Source: Pycnococcus provasolii
Lineage: Eukaryota; Chlorophyta; Pseudoscourfieldiophyceae; Pseudoscourfieldiales
DNA length: 64,000 nt
Direction: 5' to 3'
Assembly (NCBI GenBank): GCA_049487715.1
Contig: CP150553.1
Location: 310,001-374,000, forward strand
Shown: positions 37,834 through 46,353 of the stretch, piece by piece
Layout of the letters: every line of letters begins with the position of its first letter
How positions within the stretch are numbered: the first letter of the stretch is position 1
The notes under the pieces: model-generated
Told to the model about the DNA's origin: nothing
What the model saw: only the letters and a program-made list of their open reading frames with translations
The model's database searches: none
Made by a program: the position numbers and the translations under genes

Positions 37834-38891
37834 TTACAGCAGGTCGTCGTCATCCTCCACAGTTGCCAGAGGCTGTGGAGGCGCAGATATCCCGCCACCC
37901 AGCGCGCGCGACATCACAGACACGTCCGTTCCTGGCAAGGGCAGCTTCTTCGCGAGGCGTGCAATGCACGCGTCAAGATTCACGAAGCACGTGTTCGACT
38001 TGACGACGTGCTGCACCTCCGACGCGTCGCCGGCACGGTATGCGTCGAGAAGCGCCTCGGCAGCCAGCCGCTCGGACGTGTTGGAGAAGGCTGGCACGCC
38101 GCTCACATCCCCAAGTGTCGCATCCGCGCCGCGAGCGTCGCCCGCGGCGAGCGCGCAGACCACCGCGCCAAGGTACGCCTTCGATACGGCACCACTTGCT
38201 CCCGCGGCGTCCAAGTTTGACGCGAGGCGTAGCAGAAGCGGAATGGCGTCTGCGGGTGCTCCAGCACGGCAGTAGCACGCCACCGCCGCGCGCGTCTTGT
38301 CGCCTGTCATGGCGCCACGACCCTCGCCCTCCTGGTGTTCAATCGCCTCGAGGTAAAGTGCCGCAGCACCCTTGGGGTCGTTCGCGTCGTCAACCGCCAC
38401 GGCGGCGCGCGCAAGTGCCTCCGCCGCCGCGTCCGGACGCCCGGCTTCCGCATACTTTCTAAACGCACAGCGGTATAAGTCCACGCACTGCTCAATGCGC
38501 TTGAGCTCCTTCGCGCACGTCGCGGCAGCCTCGAGCGCCTTTCCGGCATGCCAAACAGATCCTGCAGCCTCCTGCGCGACGGCGGCACGCTCGTGGGCAC
38601 CCTGTGACGTGATGGGGAAACGGAATCGGCACATGGGAAGGCAAGCACTCATATTTGTGAGCAACAGCACTAAGGAAAGCAAACAACGAAAAGAGCAATA
38701 TCTTATGAACCTACCATCGCCTTGTCAAAGCGCTTTAGTCTGCGGTACGTCGTTGCAGCCCCTTCGAAAAACTGCAGGGCGGCGTTCCAGTCAGGTTTCC
38801 AGCGGAACATGGTGGGCGTCGTGAGTTTTGCGGCGTGCGTCATGGCGGTGTCCGCCTCCGCCTCCGTCGAGGGCGTCGGCGTCGGCGCCAT
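37834..38891 (-). CDS. Gamma-SNAP, one intron
   Basis: Exon 1 38715-38891 (59 codons) and exon 2 37834-38601, with a 113-nt intron 38602-38714 (GTAGGT...CACAG) in phase 0, give 314 residues, the length of animal gamma-SNAP. TPR-like helices run throughout: MFRWKPDWNAALQFFEGAAT, LKRIEQCVDLYRCAFRKYAE, ALYLEAIEH and AYLGAVVCALAAGDARGA. The C-terminus is acidic (EDDDDLL), as in SNAPs that stimulate NSF. It works with NSF to recycle SNARE complexes such as the syntaxin at 10164. It is divergent from CTU1. Confidence 0.9.
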
Positions 38892-39062
38892 GCTCGATGG
38901 GAGGGAGAATGCTGGATGGGGCGGGAGCGCACAAAAAAACTAAAAAAACTATCCCCTAGCCCTAGCCCTAACCCTAACCCTAACCACGTCCCAGACTACC
39001 ATAACTATCCAGGCTTATTTTTCTACCGAGAACTCGTTCCCCGACTTCATTCACGGACTCTT
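38892..39062. promoter_or_regulatory. Divergent promoter with telo-box cluster, gamma-SNAP and CTU1
   Basis: A 171-bp gap holding CCCTAGCCCTAGCCCTAACC and more CCCTAACC at 38953-38985. In plants, short CCCTAA boxes near starts are bound by telobox factors and are common in translation and cell-growth genes. A regulatory role here is inference. Confidence 0.5.
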
Positions 39063-40181
39063 ATGGCGCCGCCTCTCTGCTCCGCGTGCGCCTCCGCACC
39101 CGCCGCCGCGCTGCGACCCGCGACGCGCACGCCCGTCTGCCGCGCGTGCTTCATCGCGCAGTTCGAGGAGGAAGTGCACGCAACCATCGTCTCCGCATCG
39201 CTGTTCGCGCCGGGCGACCGCGTCGCCATCGGAGCTTCCGGTGGCAAGGACTCGACAGTGCTCGCGTACGTGCTTGGGGAGCTCAACAAGCGGCATAACT
39301 ACGGCATCGAACTGCTTCTGCTGTCGATTGACGAGGGAATCGCGGGATACCGCGATGACTCGCTCATGACGGTCGTGCAGAACGAAACTGACTACAACAT
39401 GCCGCTTAGTGTCGTCTCGTACAAGCAGCTGTACGGCTGGTCCATGGATGAAATTGTCAAGGCGGTGGGTTTGCGAAATAACTGCACGTTCTGTGGGGTC
39501 TTCCGAAGACAGGCGCTCGACCGTGGTGCGGAGTTACTAGGCGCGACGAAGGTGGCCACCGGGCACAACGCGGACGACGCGGCAGAAACGGTGCTCCTGA
39601 ACGTGACACGGGGAGACACCGCGAGGCTAGCGCGTTGCGCGAGTGCAAGCACGGGCCTCTCGGGCGACCGCGCAGCTGGCGACGAGGGCGAGGTTTCGAG
39701 CCTGCCTCGCGTGAAACCTCTCATGCGCACTTACGAGAAGGACATAGTGCTGTACGCGCGATTCAACCGTCTCAAGTACTTCTCCACCGAATGCACGTAC
39801 GCGCCCGGCGCGGCGAGAGGACATGTGCGCGACTTTGTGAAGAACGTCGAGCGTCTTCGTGGCGATGCAGTGATGAGCGTCGTTGGGAGTGCCGAGGATA
39901 TGCACGTCGTGGCACCAAAGACAACGGCGCCGAAGCTCGGCAAGTGCCGCGTGTGCGGCTACCTCGCCAGCCGTCCTGTGTGCAAGGCTTGTGATCTCCT
40001 TCGCGAGCTTGACCGCAAGCTACCAGGCCGTCGTGCCGAAAGCGCGAGCGCGCCTTTGAATAACTCCGAGGCGGCGGCAGCGTTCGACGCGCGCAAGCTC
40101 GTCGTCGAGCGAGCTGGTAGCGCCTCGACAGCGTGCGGCGGCGGCGGTGTGTGTACCAATGAAGTTTGTAACAAAGCTTAA
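39063..40181 (+). CDS. CTU1: Cytoplasmic tRNA 2-thiolation protein 1 (NCS6/CTU1)
   Basis: 372 residues from ATG at 39063. It adds sulfur to the wobble uridine of tRNAs for Lys, Glu and Gln in the cytosol, with CTU2/NCS2. An N-terminal zinc ribbon CSACASAPAAALRP...CRACF is followed by the PP-loop SGGKDSTVLAYVL, the LSIDEGIAGYRDDS and CTFCGVFRRQALDRGA Cys motif, and ATGHNADDAAETVLLN. The C-terminal zinc site is CRVCGYLASRPVCKAC. All family signatures are present and the length is usual. Confidence 0.95.
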   Translation: MAPPLCSACASAPAAALRPATRTPVCRACFIAQFEEEVHATIVSASLFAPGDRVAIGASGGKDSTVLAYVLGELNKRHNYGIELLLLSIDEGIAGYRDDSLMTVVQNETDYNMPLSVVSYKQLYGWSMDEIVKAVGLRNNCTFCGVFRRQALDRGAELLGATKVATGHNADDAAETVLLNVTRGDTARLARCASASTGLSGDRAAGDEGEVSSLPRVKPLMRTYEKDIVLYARFNRLKYFSTECTYAPGAARGHVRDFVKNVERLRGDAVMSVVGSAEDMHVVAPKTTAPKLGKCRVCGYLASRPVCKACDLLRELDRKLPGRRAESASAPLNNSEAAAAFDARKLVVERAGSASTACGGGGVCTNEVCNKA

Positions 40182-40494
40182 ACCACAATTTTTCGGTTCC
40201 ATGTATAAGTTTAAACTCAAAGGCCTTTCGCTCACAACATTTTTGTTAGAAGAAAAGTAGGTTGGTAAGTTCGTGGTGTTCAATGTGAGTACGAGTAGTA
40301 CTACGGTACTGTACGGTACCATAAAGTTGTGTGAAGAAGTTCTTCACCGAGTTTTGAGACCAGGTGTTGAGACCCCGAACGGCGAAAAAAACCCAACCCC
40401 TAAATTTCGCCGCCACGAATCTCGAGGGCGTTACTGCCTACTGGCGCCTCGCACGGTCTCTCACAAACACATCCTTGGTGGAAGGCTGGTCAGG
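40182..40494. other. Gap between CTU1 and SLC25 carrier
   Basis: No gene. It contains GTACTGTACGGTACC near 40305-40319 and CCCAACCCCTAAATTTCG near 40391-40408 upstream of the carrier. Confidence 0.4.
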
Positions 40495-41388
40495 ATGGCG
40501 TCAAGCTCGGAGTCCCGCTCGTCGCGCGGCGTCAAGCAGCTGCTGTGCGGCGGCCTCGCGGGGTGCGCGGCGCGCACGACCACCGCGCCCATCGACCGCA
40601 CGAAGATCCTCCTGCAGACGCAGCACCTGTCAATGCCTGCGGGCGCCGCGCCGAAGTACACGGGCATCGTGCAGACGCTGTCGACAGTTGTGAAGGAGGA
40701 GGGTCCCCTCGCGCTCTTTCGCGGCAACCTTGTCAATTGCATACGCGTTTTCCCGTATTCGGGGTGCCAATTCGTCTTCTTCGACCTGTTCAAGGGCGCC
40801 ATTTCGCAGCTCGGAGGCAACGACGCGACGCAGGCAAAGCTGAACGTGCCGCAGCGACTGACAGCGTCGGCGTGCGCGCAGGTTGTGGCGACGACAGTCA
40901 CGCACCCGCTCGACCTTTTGCGTTTGCGCCTCGCAGTATATCGGGAGCTTGGCGGCAGCATTCCCAAGGCTGCCGCTTCTGTGTGGTCCGAGGGGGGCGT
41001 CGTCGCGTTCTACAAGGGGCTTTTCCCGACCATCGTGTCTGTTGCACCGTTCGGCGCCATAAACTTCACGTGCTACGACACCATTAAAGGGCACGTGCAG
41101 CCGACGTCGAGCCTCAGCGTGGGAGCTTGCGGAGCCGCGTCAGCGATGATCGCGACGTCCATCTGCTACCCTCTTGACGTCGTTCGGCGGCGCATGCAGC
41201 TGAAGGGCACCACATATAAGTCAACGATGGACGCCTTTTCCACCATCGTGCGCGAGGAGGGTGTGCTTGGGCTGTACAAGGGCCAGCTCGCAAACTTGTT
41301 GAAGACGGTGCCTAACAACGCCGTCCGCTTCATCGCATTTGAATTTCTGAAGAAGTTGGTAAAAATGGAGAAGCGTCACACGGATTAA
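40495..41388 (+). CDS. Mitochondrial carrier family protein (SLC25), nucleotide/CoA-type
   Basis: 297 residues from ATG at 40495, the usual carrier length. Three tandem repeats each start with the family signature: TTAPIDRTKILLQTQ, TTVTHPLDLLRLRLAVYREL and SICYPLDVVRRRMQL, and each ends with the G-x-L-y-x-G type loop (LALFRGNLVNCIRVFPYSG, VVAFYKGLFPTIVSVAPFGA, LGLYKGQLANLLKTVPNNAV). Six membrane helices follow. The RTKILLQ helix 1 resembles adenine-nucleotide and coenzyme A carriers, but the substrate cannot be fixed from motifs alone. It could also reside in the plastid envelope or peroxisome. Confidence 0.93.
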   Translation: MASSSESRSSRGVKQLLCGGLAGCAARTTTAPIDRTKILLQTQHLSMPAGAAPKYTGIVQTLSTVVKEEGPLALFRGNLVNCIRVFPYSGCQFVFFDLFKGAISQLGGNDATQAKLNVPQRLTASACAQVVATTVTHPLDLLRLRLAVYRELGGSIPKAAASVWSEGGVVAFYKGLFPTIVSVAPFGAINFTCYDTIKGHVQPTSSLSVGACGAASAMIATSICYPLDVVRRRMQLKGTTYKSTMDAFSTIVREEGVLGLYKGQLANLLKTVPNNAVRFIAFEFLKKLVKMEKRHTD

Positions 41389-41451
41389 ATTGTACAACTT
41401 TTTATTACAGATTACAACAAAGTAAAGTATTTCTTCTAAAAAGCCAATACG

Positions 41452-42117
41452 CTAATTGTTCGTCTTCGCTAGCTTCGCAAGCAACACCTGTGCTCTCCTC
41501 TTCTTCGTCTTTGGTTGCTCAGCGGCAGAAGGTTGTTGCTGCTCCCTGGCCGGAGAAGGTGTGGGTGTGGGTGCGCACGTGGCTGCACCTACGACGGTGG
41601 CAAACACGTCTTCTGCCGTTGTTTGTGCGTTTTCCGCCGTCGCTAGCACGCCGCAATGTGGTGAAGGCAGGCGCACGCGCGTTGGCCATTCGCTCGTGCC
41701 AAAAACGGTTTCCAAGTACGGGCCGTCGGATACGCTGCTATCCACGAATCGCGTGCTTCGTTTCTGCGCACTGAACTGCGTCATGACAAGCTCAAACGAA
41801 TCCCGATCCCCCAGCTCAATGCTAAGCTGCTCCAGCTGCTTATCCAGATCCTTACGCATGACAATGTCCTCGTACACCTGCGCTTCTGCACGGCCCGATA
41901 AACCGGCGACGTCAGGCGACGCAATGACCACTACACGAACACGGAGCTTGTCCTCGCGACACTCGCACGTGTACAGTGCGGGCACGCCAGTTGTGCCGTC
42001 AGATACGAGGTGCGCTAGCTCGACGCTGGTGCAAGGTGTGAAGCCGAACGCGAGCAGGCTCCACGCCGTGCTGTCGTTGGGAGCTGACGTTGAGGTGGAC
42101 GCCGGAGCACCCGCCAT
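41452..42117 (-). CDS. Hypothetical protein
   Basis: 221 residues from ATG at 42117 (MAGAPASTSTSAPNDST). The middle part looks folded: LYTCECREDKLRVRVVVIAS, then EAQVYEDIVMRKDLDKQLEQ and FELVMTQFSAQKRSTRFVDS. The end is a Pro/Gln-rich linker and a basic tail KTKKRRAQVLLAKLAK that could be a nuclear signal. I did not recognise a family. It is convergent with the carrier gene, 63 bp away, and a 16-G homopolymer lies at 42123-42138 just upstream of its start. Confidence 0.7.
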   Translation of the reverse strand: MAGAPASTSTSAPNDSTAWSLLAFGFTPCTSVELAHLVSDGTTGVPALYTCECREDKLRVRVVVIASPDVAGLSGRAEAQVYEDIVMRKDLDKQLEQLSIELGDRDSFELVMTQFSAQKRSTRFVDSSVSDGPYLETVFGTSEWPTRVRLPSPHCGVLATAENAQTTAEDVFATVVGAATCAPTPTPSPAREQQQPSAAEQPKTKKRRAQVLLAKLAKTNN

Positions 42118-42297
42118 GGCCAGGGGGGGGGGGGGGGGAGTGCCTGGCAGCGCCAACCCAATCCCTGATGTGACGCTCCGATTTCGGGTTTCCGGCGGGA
42201 GCCTCCATGATGCTGGGGGCCTCCTCGGCGAACACACGTACGTATGGGATATGACTCGTCGTCAAGTTACACGTGAACAACGTATGTAAGGTGGGTG

Positions 42298-43329
42298 CTA
42301 GAAGCGTGGTGGAAAGTACTGTGATTCGTTCGCGAGCGCGGAGGCGGGTGCCATGGTGCCGTTGGCCCACTCGGCGCCACCGTCGCTGCCGAGACCAAAC
42401 AGAACGTTCGCGTGTTGCGTGTGCGTCTCCACCATGGTCGTCTCATCCTGAGCGTCTTCGACAAAGTCCAGGAAGTACTCGTTCTTCATCTTCACGAACG
42501 TCATTGTCGTTATCAGAGAGTCACTGCCAGCCTGATGCTGCGGCCCGATGCGCTCGACATCAAGCACCTCCGCGACGCGCGAAAGGCCGCCGTGTAGGTC
42601 GCAGTACTTCATCAGGTACTTCATGTCGTAAAATACGGGGAAGTACAGTCGAAGCAGTTCGAAGAATTCGTACTCCGTCTGTGGAAGTGGCTGGCAGATG
42701 AGAGCCTTGAGCAGGTAGCCAAAGTCGTAGCCGCTGTGGAAGGTCAGCCACGTCCGGTCAGGGTCGAGCACAATGCCGCTTGAGATGAGGAGCTCGCCGA
42801 AGTGCGCAAGGTCGATGCCGCGCGTCGCCATGACGTCGAAGTCAATCCCACTCTGCTTCAGCAGCTCGATGCTCTCCTGCGCGAACATGTCCTCGTCAAC
42901 GCGAAACTCTCGGAAGTTGAACTGCCACACGAAGTACTCGTCTGTTCCAAGCGACGGCAGGTTGCCGTTCTCGTCGCTGAACGTGAGTCCTAGCTGAATG
43001 AGCTTGAGCATGTCCACGTTATTGCGTAGAGTCTGGTAGTAGAATTCCCCTGCGCTCTTGAAGGAGCCCACGGGACGCGCGACGGTGCCAGGAAACTCCG
43101 TGTCCATTCCGATGCACGGATATGCCTCCACCACCTCCCGAATCAGCGCAAACTCAGCCTCGAGGTTGTCCTCCCAAACCTCCCGTATGTGCAAGTTTGC
43201 CGTGCACAGTGCCCCTGGTCCCTTGTGCTGTCCACTGCTTGCTGAAGAAATCGCGTCTCCCGCACCTAACGCGCGCGCGCCGCCGTTGGACGGCATGGAT
43301 GCCGCGCCGCTGTTACTACTAGCATCCAT
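42298..43329 (-). CDS. CAF1: CCR4-NOT deadenylase subunit CAF1/POP2
   Basis: 343 residues from ATG at 43329. It shortens poly(A) tails as the nuclease of CCR4-NOT. After a 40-residue Ser/Gly/Ala leader, the DEDDh fold begins at IREVWEDNLEAEFALIREVV. Catalytic residues are Asp76 and Glu78 (GMDTEFPG), Asp202 (FHSGYDFGYLL), His265 and Asp270 (PQHQAGSDSL). A short extra C-terminal tail rich in Asn/Ala/Pro follows the domain. The TTFSDENG and WQFNF segments are typical of plant CAF1. Very strong call. Confidence 0.96.
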   Translation of the reverse strand: MDASSNSGAASMPSNGGARALGAGDAISSASSGQHKGPGALCTANLHIREVWEDNLEAEFALIREVVEAYPCIGMDTEFPGTVARPVGSFKSAGEFYYQTLRNNVDMLKLIQLGLTFSDENGNLPSLGTDEYFVWQFNFREFRVDEDMFAQESIELLKQSGIDFDVMATRGIDLAHFGELLISSGIVLDPDRTWLTFHSGYDFGYLLKALICQPLPQTEYEFFELLRLYFPVFYDMKYLMKYCDLHGGLSRVAEVLDVERIGPQHQAGSDSLITTMTFVKMKNEYFLDFVEDAQDETTMVETHTQHANVLFGLGSDGGAEWANGTMAPASALANESQYFPPRF

Positions 43330-43828
43330 AAGATGGAAATGAATGATACACACAAAGCGGAGCCCTGGAGTGTACAAAACCAGCACAAAACACACACAAC
43401 ACACACAACACAAGAGAGACTCAAAACTCGAAAACTCTAAAATGAGACGCCGCAGAATGAATAGCCGAGACAGAGACACCCGGGGTGAATAAGAGAGAGA
43501 GAGATGGCGCCTAATAACCAAAAATATGATGGGTTCAGCACAGAACGAGAAACCAACGAAAACGAAAAGGGGAAGGGGAGAGCACGCGCCTACTAACCCT
43601 AATTTAATAACTGCCTGAGGAGAGAACGGAAGGCTGCCCCGGGGAGAAACCCTAACTAAGGTTAATCAAAACCCTAGTTTTAGTTTTCGTCTATCGTAGC
43701 AACCCTAATCTCCCCCAGACCTCCGAGGTGTCCAGGAGGTGTCCCTCAACAATGTTTCATTCTTCACTTGGTTAAGGACTTAAGGTAGTAAGTACATACA
43801 ACACTCTTAAGACTTTGCAAAGAATATA
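43330..43828. promoter_or_regulatory. Divergent promoter region, CAF1 and BspA-repeat protein
   Basis: About 500 bp, A/G-rich. It has ACACACAACACACACAACAC near 43393-43412, several CCCTAA and CCCTAATTT boxes at 43594-43710 (including AAACCCTAACTAAGG), and no ORF. Confidence 0.5.
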
Positions 43829-46192
43829 ATGGTGGAGCAGCCTGCCCTGGGCGATGCCCGCGCCATGCTGCACCACGTCAGGCTCGCAGACCTGCCCGAG
43901 CCGCTGCGCTCGCAGCTCGCGGTGTTCGACACCAACGGAGACGGAACCATCAACCCGGACGAGCTTCCCACGGGGGCGTCTGACTACATCTCCATCAAAG
44001 CGTTCCCGGCGGACTTGCAGAAACTTCTGAACGAGATTGATGACGAGAAGAACGGAAAGCTTGAGCTCGACGAACTCTTGGAGATCTTCACCATGTATGC
44101 GGAGATGAAAAAGGCCAACAGGGAGGGCTCTATTTCCATCAAGACGCTTCCCAAGGAGATTCAGTATACGCTCAGGGCGTTTGACGTCGACGGCGACGGG
44201 ACGGTTGCGCCCATGGAGCTAGCTCGTGGTGCTCAGCTCTACAAGGAGTCGAAGCAGACGACAAAGCGCCTGATGATCTTCTCCGGTGTTCTCCTCATCG
44301 TGATGTGCGCTCTCGTGGCCGTCATTGTCAGCCTCACCGCCGTCGTCGTCGAGGAGACCAAGGAGACGAAGGCGGACAATAGCGGCGCGCTCGTCAAGAA
44401 GGGAACCAGCACGCCAGTGGGCACAGCCAAGGCGACGAAAAGCCTTGCGCTGTTCGACATGCCCGGGCAGTCTGCGGGCGTGCTCTCGGGGGTGAAGCGT
44501 ATCGATCTTCAGCAGCTTGGCACGTTGCTTGGATACACCATCACCGGATACCGTGCTACGGACACGAAGGTGACGTTCCTTGCGAGCTCGGGTGATGTCG
44601 TAGCAGTTGATAACAACTTCATCAACGTCACGAGTGCGTCTGGCATGCCTGTCTATTCCGAGCAGAAGTCGGCGAAGCGCCGACGCGGCTTGCTTGCCGC
44701 TGACGACAGCAAGGTGACGGTTGAGTCGAGCACCACCGGAAACACCGCCACGGCGACGGCGAGCGGCGTGTGCTTCAACCTGTACCACCGCTATGAGGAG
44801 ACGTCCGGCGGCCTGAACCCGGACAGCATCAACCCCTCGGACAAGGCCAATGCAGAAAAGGAGTGCGTGGACAAGTGCGCGTCCATGAAGGATCAGGGCT
44901 GCGTCGGCTTCACGATGGCGGGCGACAAGTCCGTGTGCTACCTCAAAAGTGCATACGACACCACGAAGCCCTACGTTTTCGCTGGCGAAGGATCGTGGAC
45001 CGACTACTACTTCGAGGGATCCAAGGCAAAGAATGGCTACGACGCATGCAAGGACAAGAATGAGGCGGAAGAAAGGGCCAACGCCCAAGGTTATTTGGAC
45101 GCCTTAAATTATTATATGGCTACCGCCAAGAATGAGGCGGAGGACAAGGCTAATCCCTTCGCTAATCCCTTAGCTTCTAAGGAAAAGCTGGTCGTCGCAA
45201 GCAAAACTGAGCTTGTGAAGCGTATCAGCATATGGAAGCTGGACCAAGGCGCAGCCATACGCGCATTTGGTGAGATGAATGATTGGGACATTTCGTCGGT
45301 GACAGATTTGAGCGGTTTGTTCGATTTCGAGCCAGTTTCATCTGGTTGCATGGACCCTTCCGCCGGTGACAACGACAGTCTTGGAAGACCTAATATTCCT
45401 GACATTAGCAGGTGGGACGTTTCGAAGGTGACTGACATGAGCAACATGTTCAGAAGAGCCCAATTCGATGGCGGCAATTGGAACCTTAATGAATGGGACG
45501 TGTCCAAGGTGACGAATATGCGGGATATGTTTATGAATGCCGAAGCCTTCAACCAAGACATCAGCGGGTGGAACACAGCGAAGGTGACCAACATGATGGA
45601 TATGTTCTATGGCGCCAAAGCCTTCAACAAGGAGATCGGCAAGTGGGACACGTCACAGGTGACGAATATGCGGGGAATGTTCCAAGATGCGAAAGCCTTC
45701 GACAAGGACATCGGCGAGTGGGACGTGTCCAAGGTGACGAATATGCGGGGAATGTTCAGTGGTGCCGAAGCCTTCAACAAGGACATCGGCAAGTGGGACA
45801 CGTCACAGGTGACGAATATGTGGGGAATGTTCACTGGTGCCAAAGCCTTCAACCAGGACATCAGCGGATGGAAAACGGCGGGGGTGACGATTATGAATGA
45901 TATGTTCAATGGTGCCAAAGCCTTCGACCAGGACATCGGCACGTGGGACACGTCCAAGGTGGCGGAAACGAGATTCATGTTTCGTGGTGCCGAAGCCTTC
46001 AACCAGGACATCAGCGGATGGAAAACGGCGGAGGTAGTCACCATGCAAGGAATGTTTATGAATGCGAAAGCCTTCAACAAGGACATCAGCAAGTGGGACA
46101 CGTCCAAGGTGAATAATTTGAATCAAATGTTCGAAGGTGCCGCATCAAACAAATGCAGTGTTCAACTCCCCAAGAAGATCACGTGCTCGTAG
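43829..46192 (+). CDS. EF-hand membrane protein with extracellular BspA-like (DUF285) repeats
   Basis: 787 residues from ATG at 43829. Three EF-hand-like loops lie at 34-45 (DTNGDGTINPDE), 71-82 (DDEKNGKLELDE) and 119-130 (DVDGDGTVAPME). One transmembrane helix follows (about 147-173, MIFSGVLLIVMCALVAVIVS). Residues about 310-400 contain a Cys-rich apple/PAN-like segment (CFNLYHRYEETSGG, CVDKCASMKDQGCVGF). From about 480 to 775 run nine or so 25-residue repeats of the form W-D-V/T-S-x-V-T-x-M-x-x-M-F-x-x-A-x-A-F-N-x-D-I, the DUF285/BspA leucine-rich-like repeat. The Ca2+ loops are probably cytosolic and the repeats outside. Function is unknown; adhesion or surface sensing is inferred. Confidence 0.88.
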   Translation: MVEQPALGDARAMLHHVRLADLPEPLRSQLAVFDTNGDGTINPDELPTGASDYISIKAFPADLQKLLNEIDDEKNGKLELDELLEIFTMYAEMKKANREGSISIKTLPKEIQYTLRAFDVDGDGTVAPMELARGAQLYKESKQTTKRLMIFSGVLLIVMCALVAVIVSLTAVVVEETKETKADNSGALVKKGTSTPVGTAKATKSLALFDMPGQSAGVLSGVKRIDLQQLGTLLGYTITGYRATDTKVTFLASSGDVVAVDNNFINVTSASGMPVYSEQKSAKRRRGLLAADDSKVTVESSTTGNTATATASGVCFNLYHRYEETSGGLNPDSINPSDKANAEKECVDKCASMKDQGCVGFTMAGDKSVCYLKSAYDTTKPYVFAGEGSWTDYYFEGSKAKNGYDACKDKNEAEERANAQGYLDALNYYMATAKNEAEDKANPFANPLASKEKLVVASKTELVKRISIWKLDQGAAIRAFGEMNDWDISSVTDLSGLFDFEPVSSGCMDPSAGDNDSLGRPNIPDISRWDVSKVTDMSNMFRRAQFDGGNWNLNEWDVSKVTNMRDMFMNAEAFNQDISGWNTAKVTNMMDMFYGAKAFNKEIGKWDTSQVTNMRGMFQDAKAFDKDIGEWDVSKVTNMRGMFSGAEAFNKDIGKWDTSQVTNMWGMFTGAKAFNQDISGWKTAGVTIMNDMFNGAKAFDQDIGTWDTSKVAETRFMFRGAEAFNQDISGWKTAEVVTMQGMFMNAKAFNKDISKWDTSKVNNLNQMFEGAASNKCSVQLPKKITCS

Positions 46193-46353
46193 AAGAAGAC
46201 ATCGGAGCCCCTGACTATTTTTAATTTTAACCAATTTTAACCAATTTTTTTGACCAATTTTAACATCAGAAGAAAAAATAATGACATATTACTGTATTTA
46301 TTACTTTCTTGACTTTACAAGTTAGCCAGCATCGAGAACAAGGTACTTAAGAT
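46193..46353. other. AT-rich convergent 3' flank
   Basis: Contains three copies of CCAATTTTAAC or similar at 46225-46264 and is AT-rich. No gene. Confidence 0.5.
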
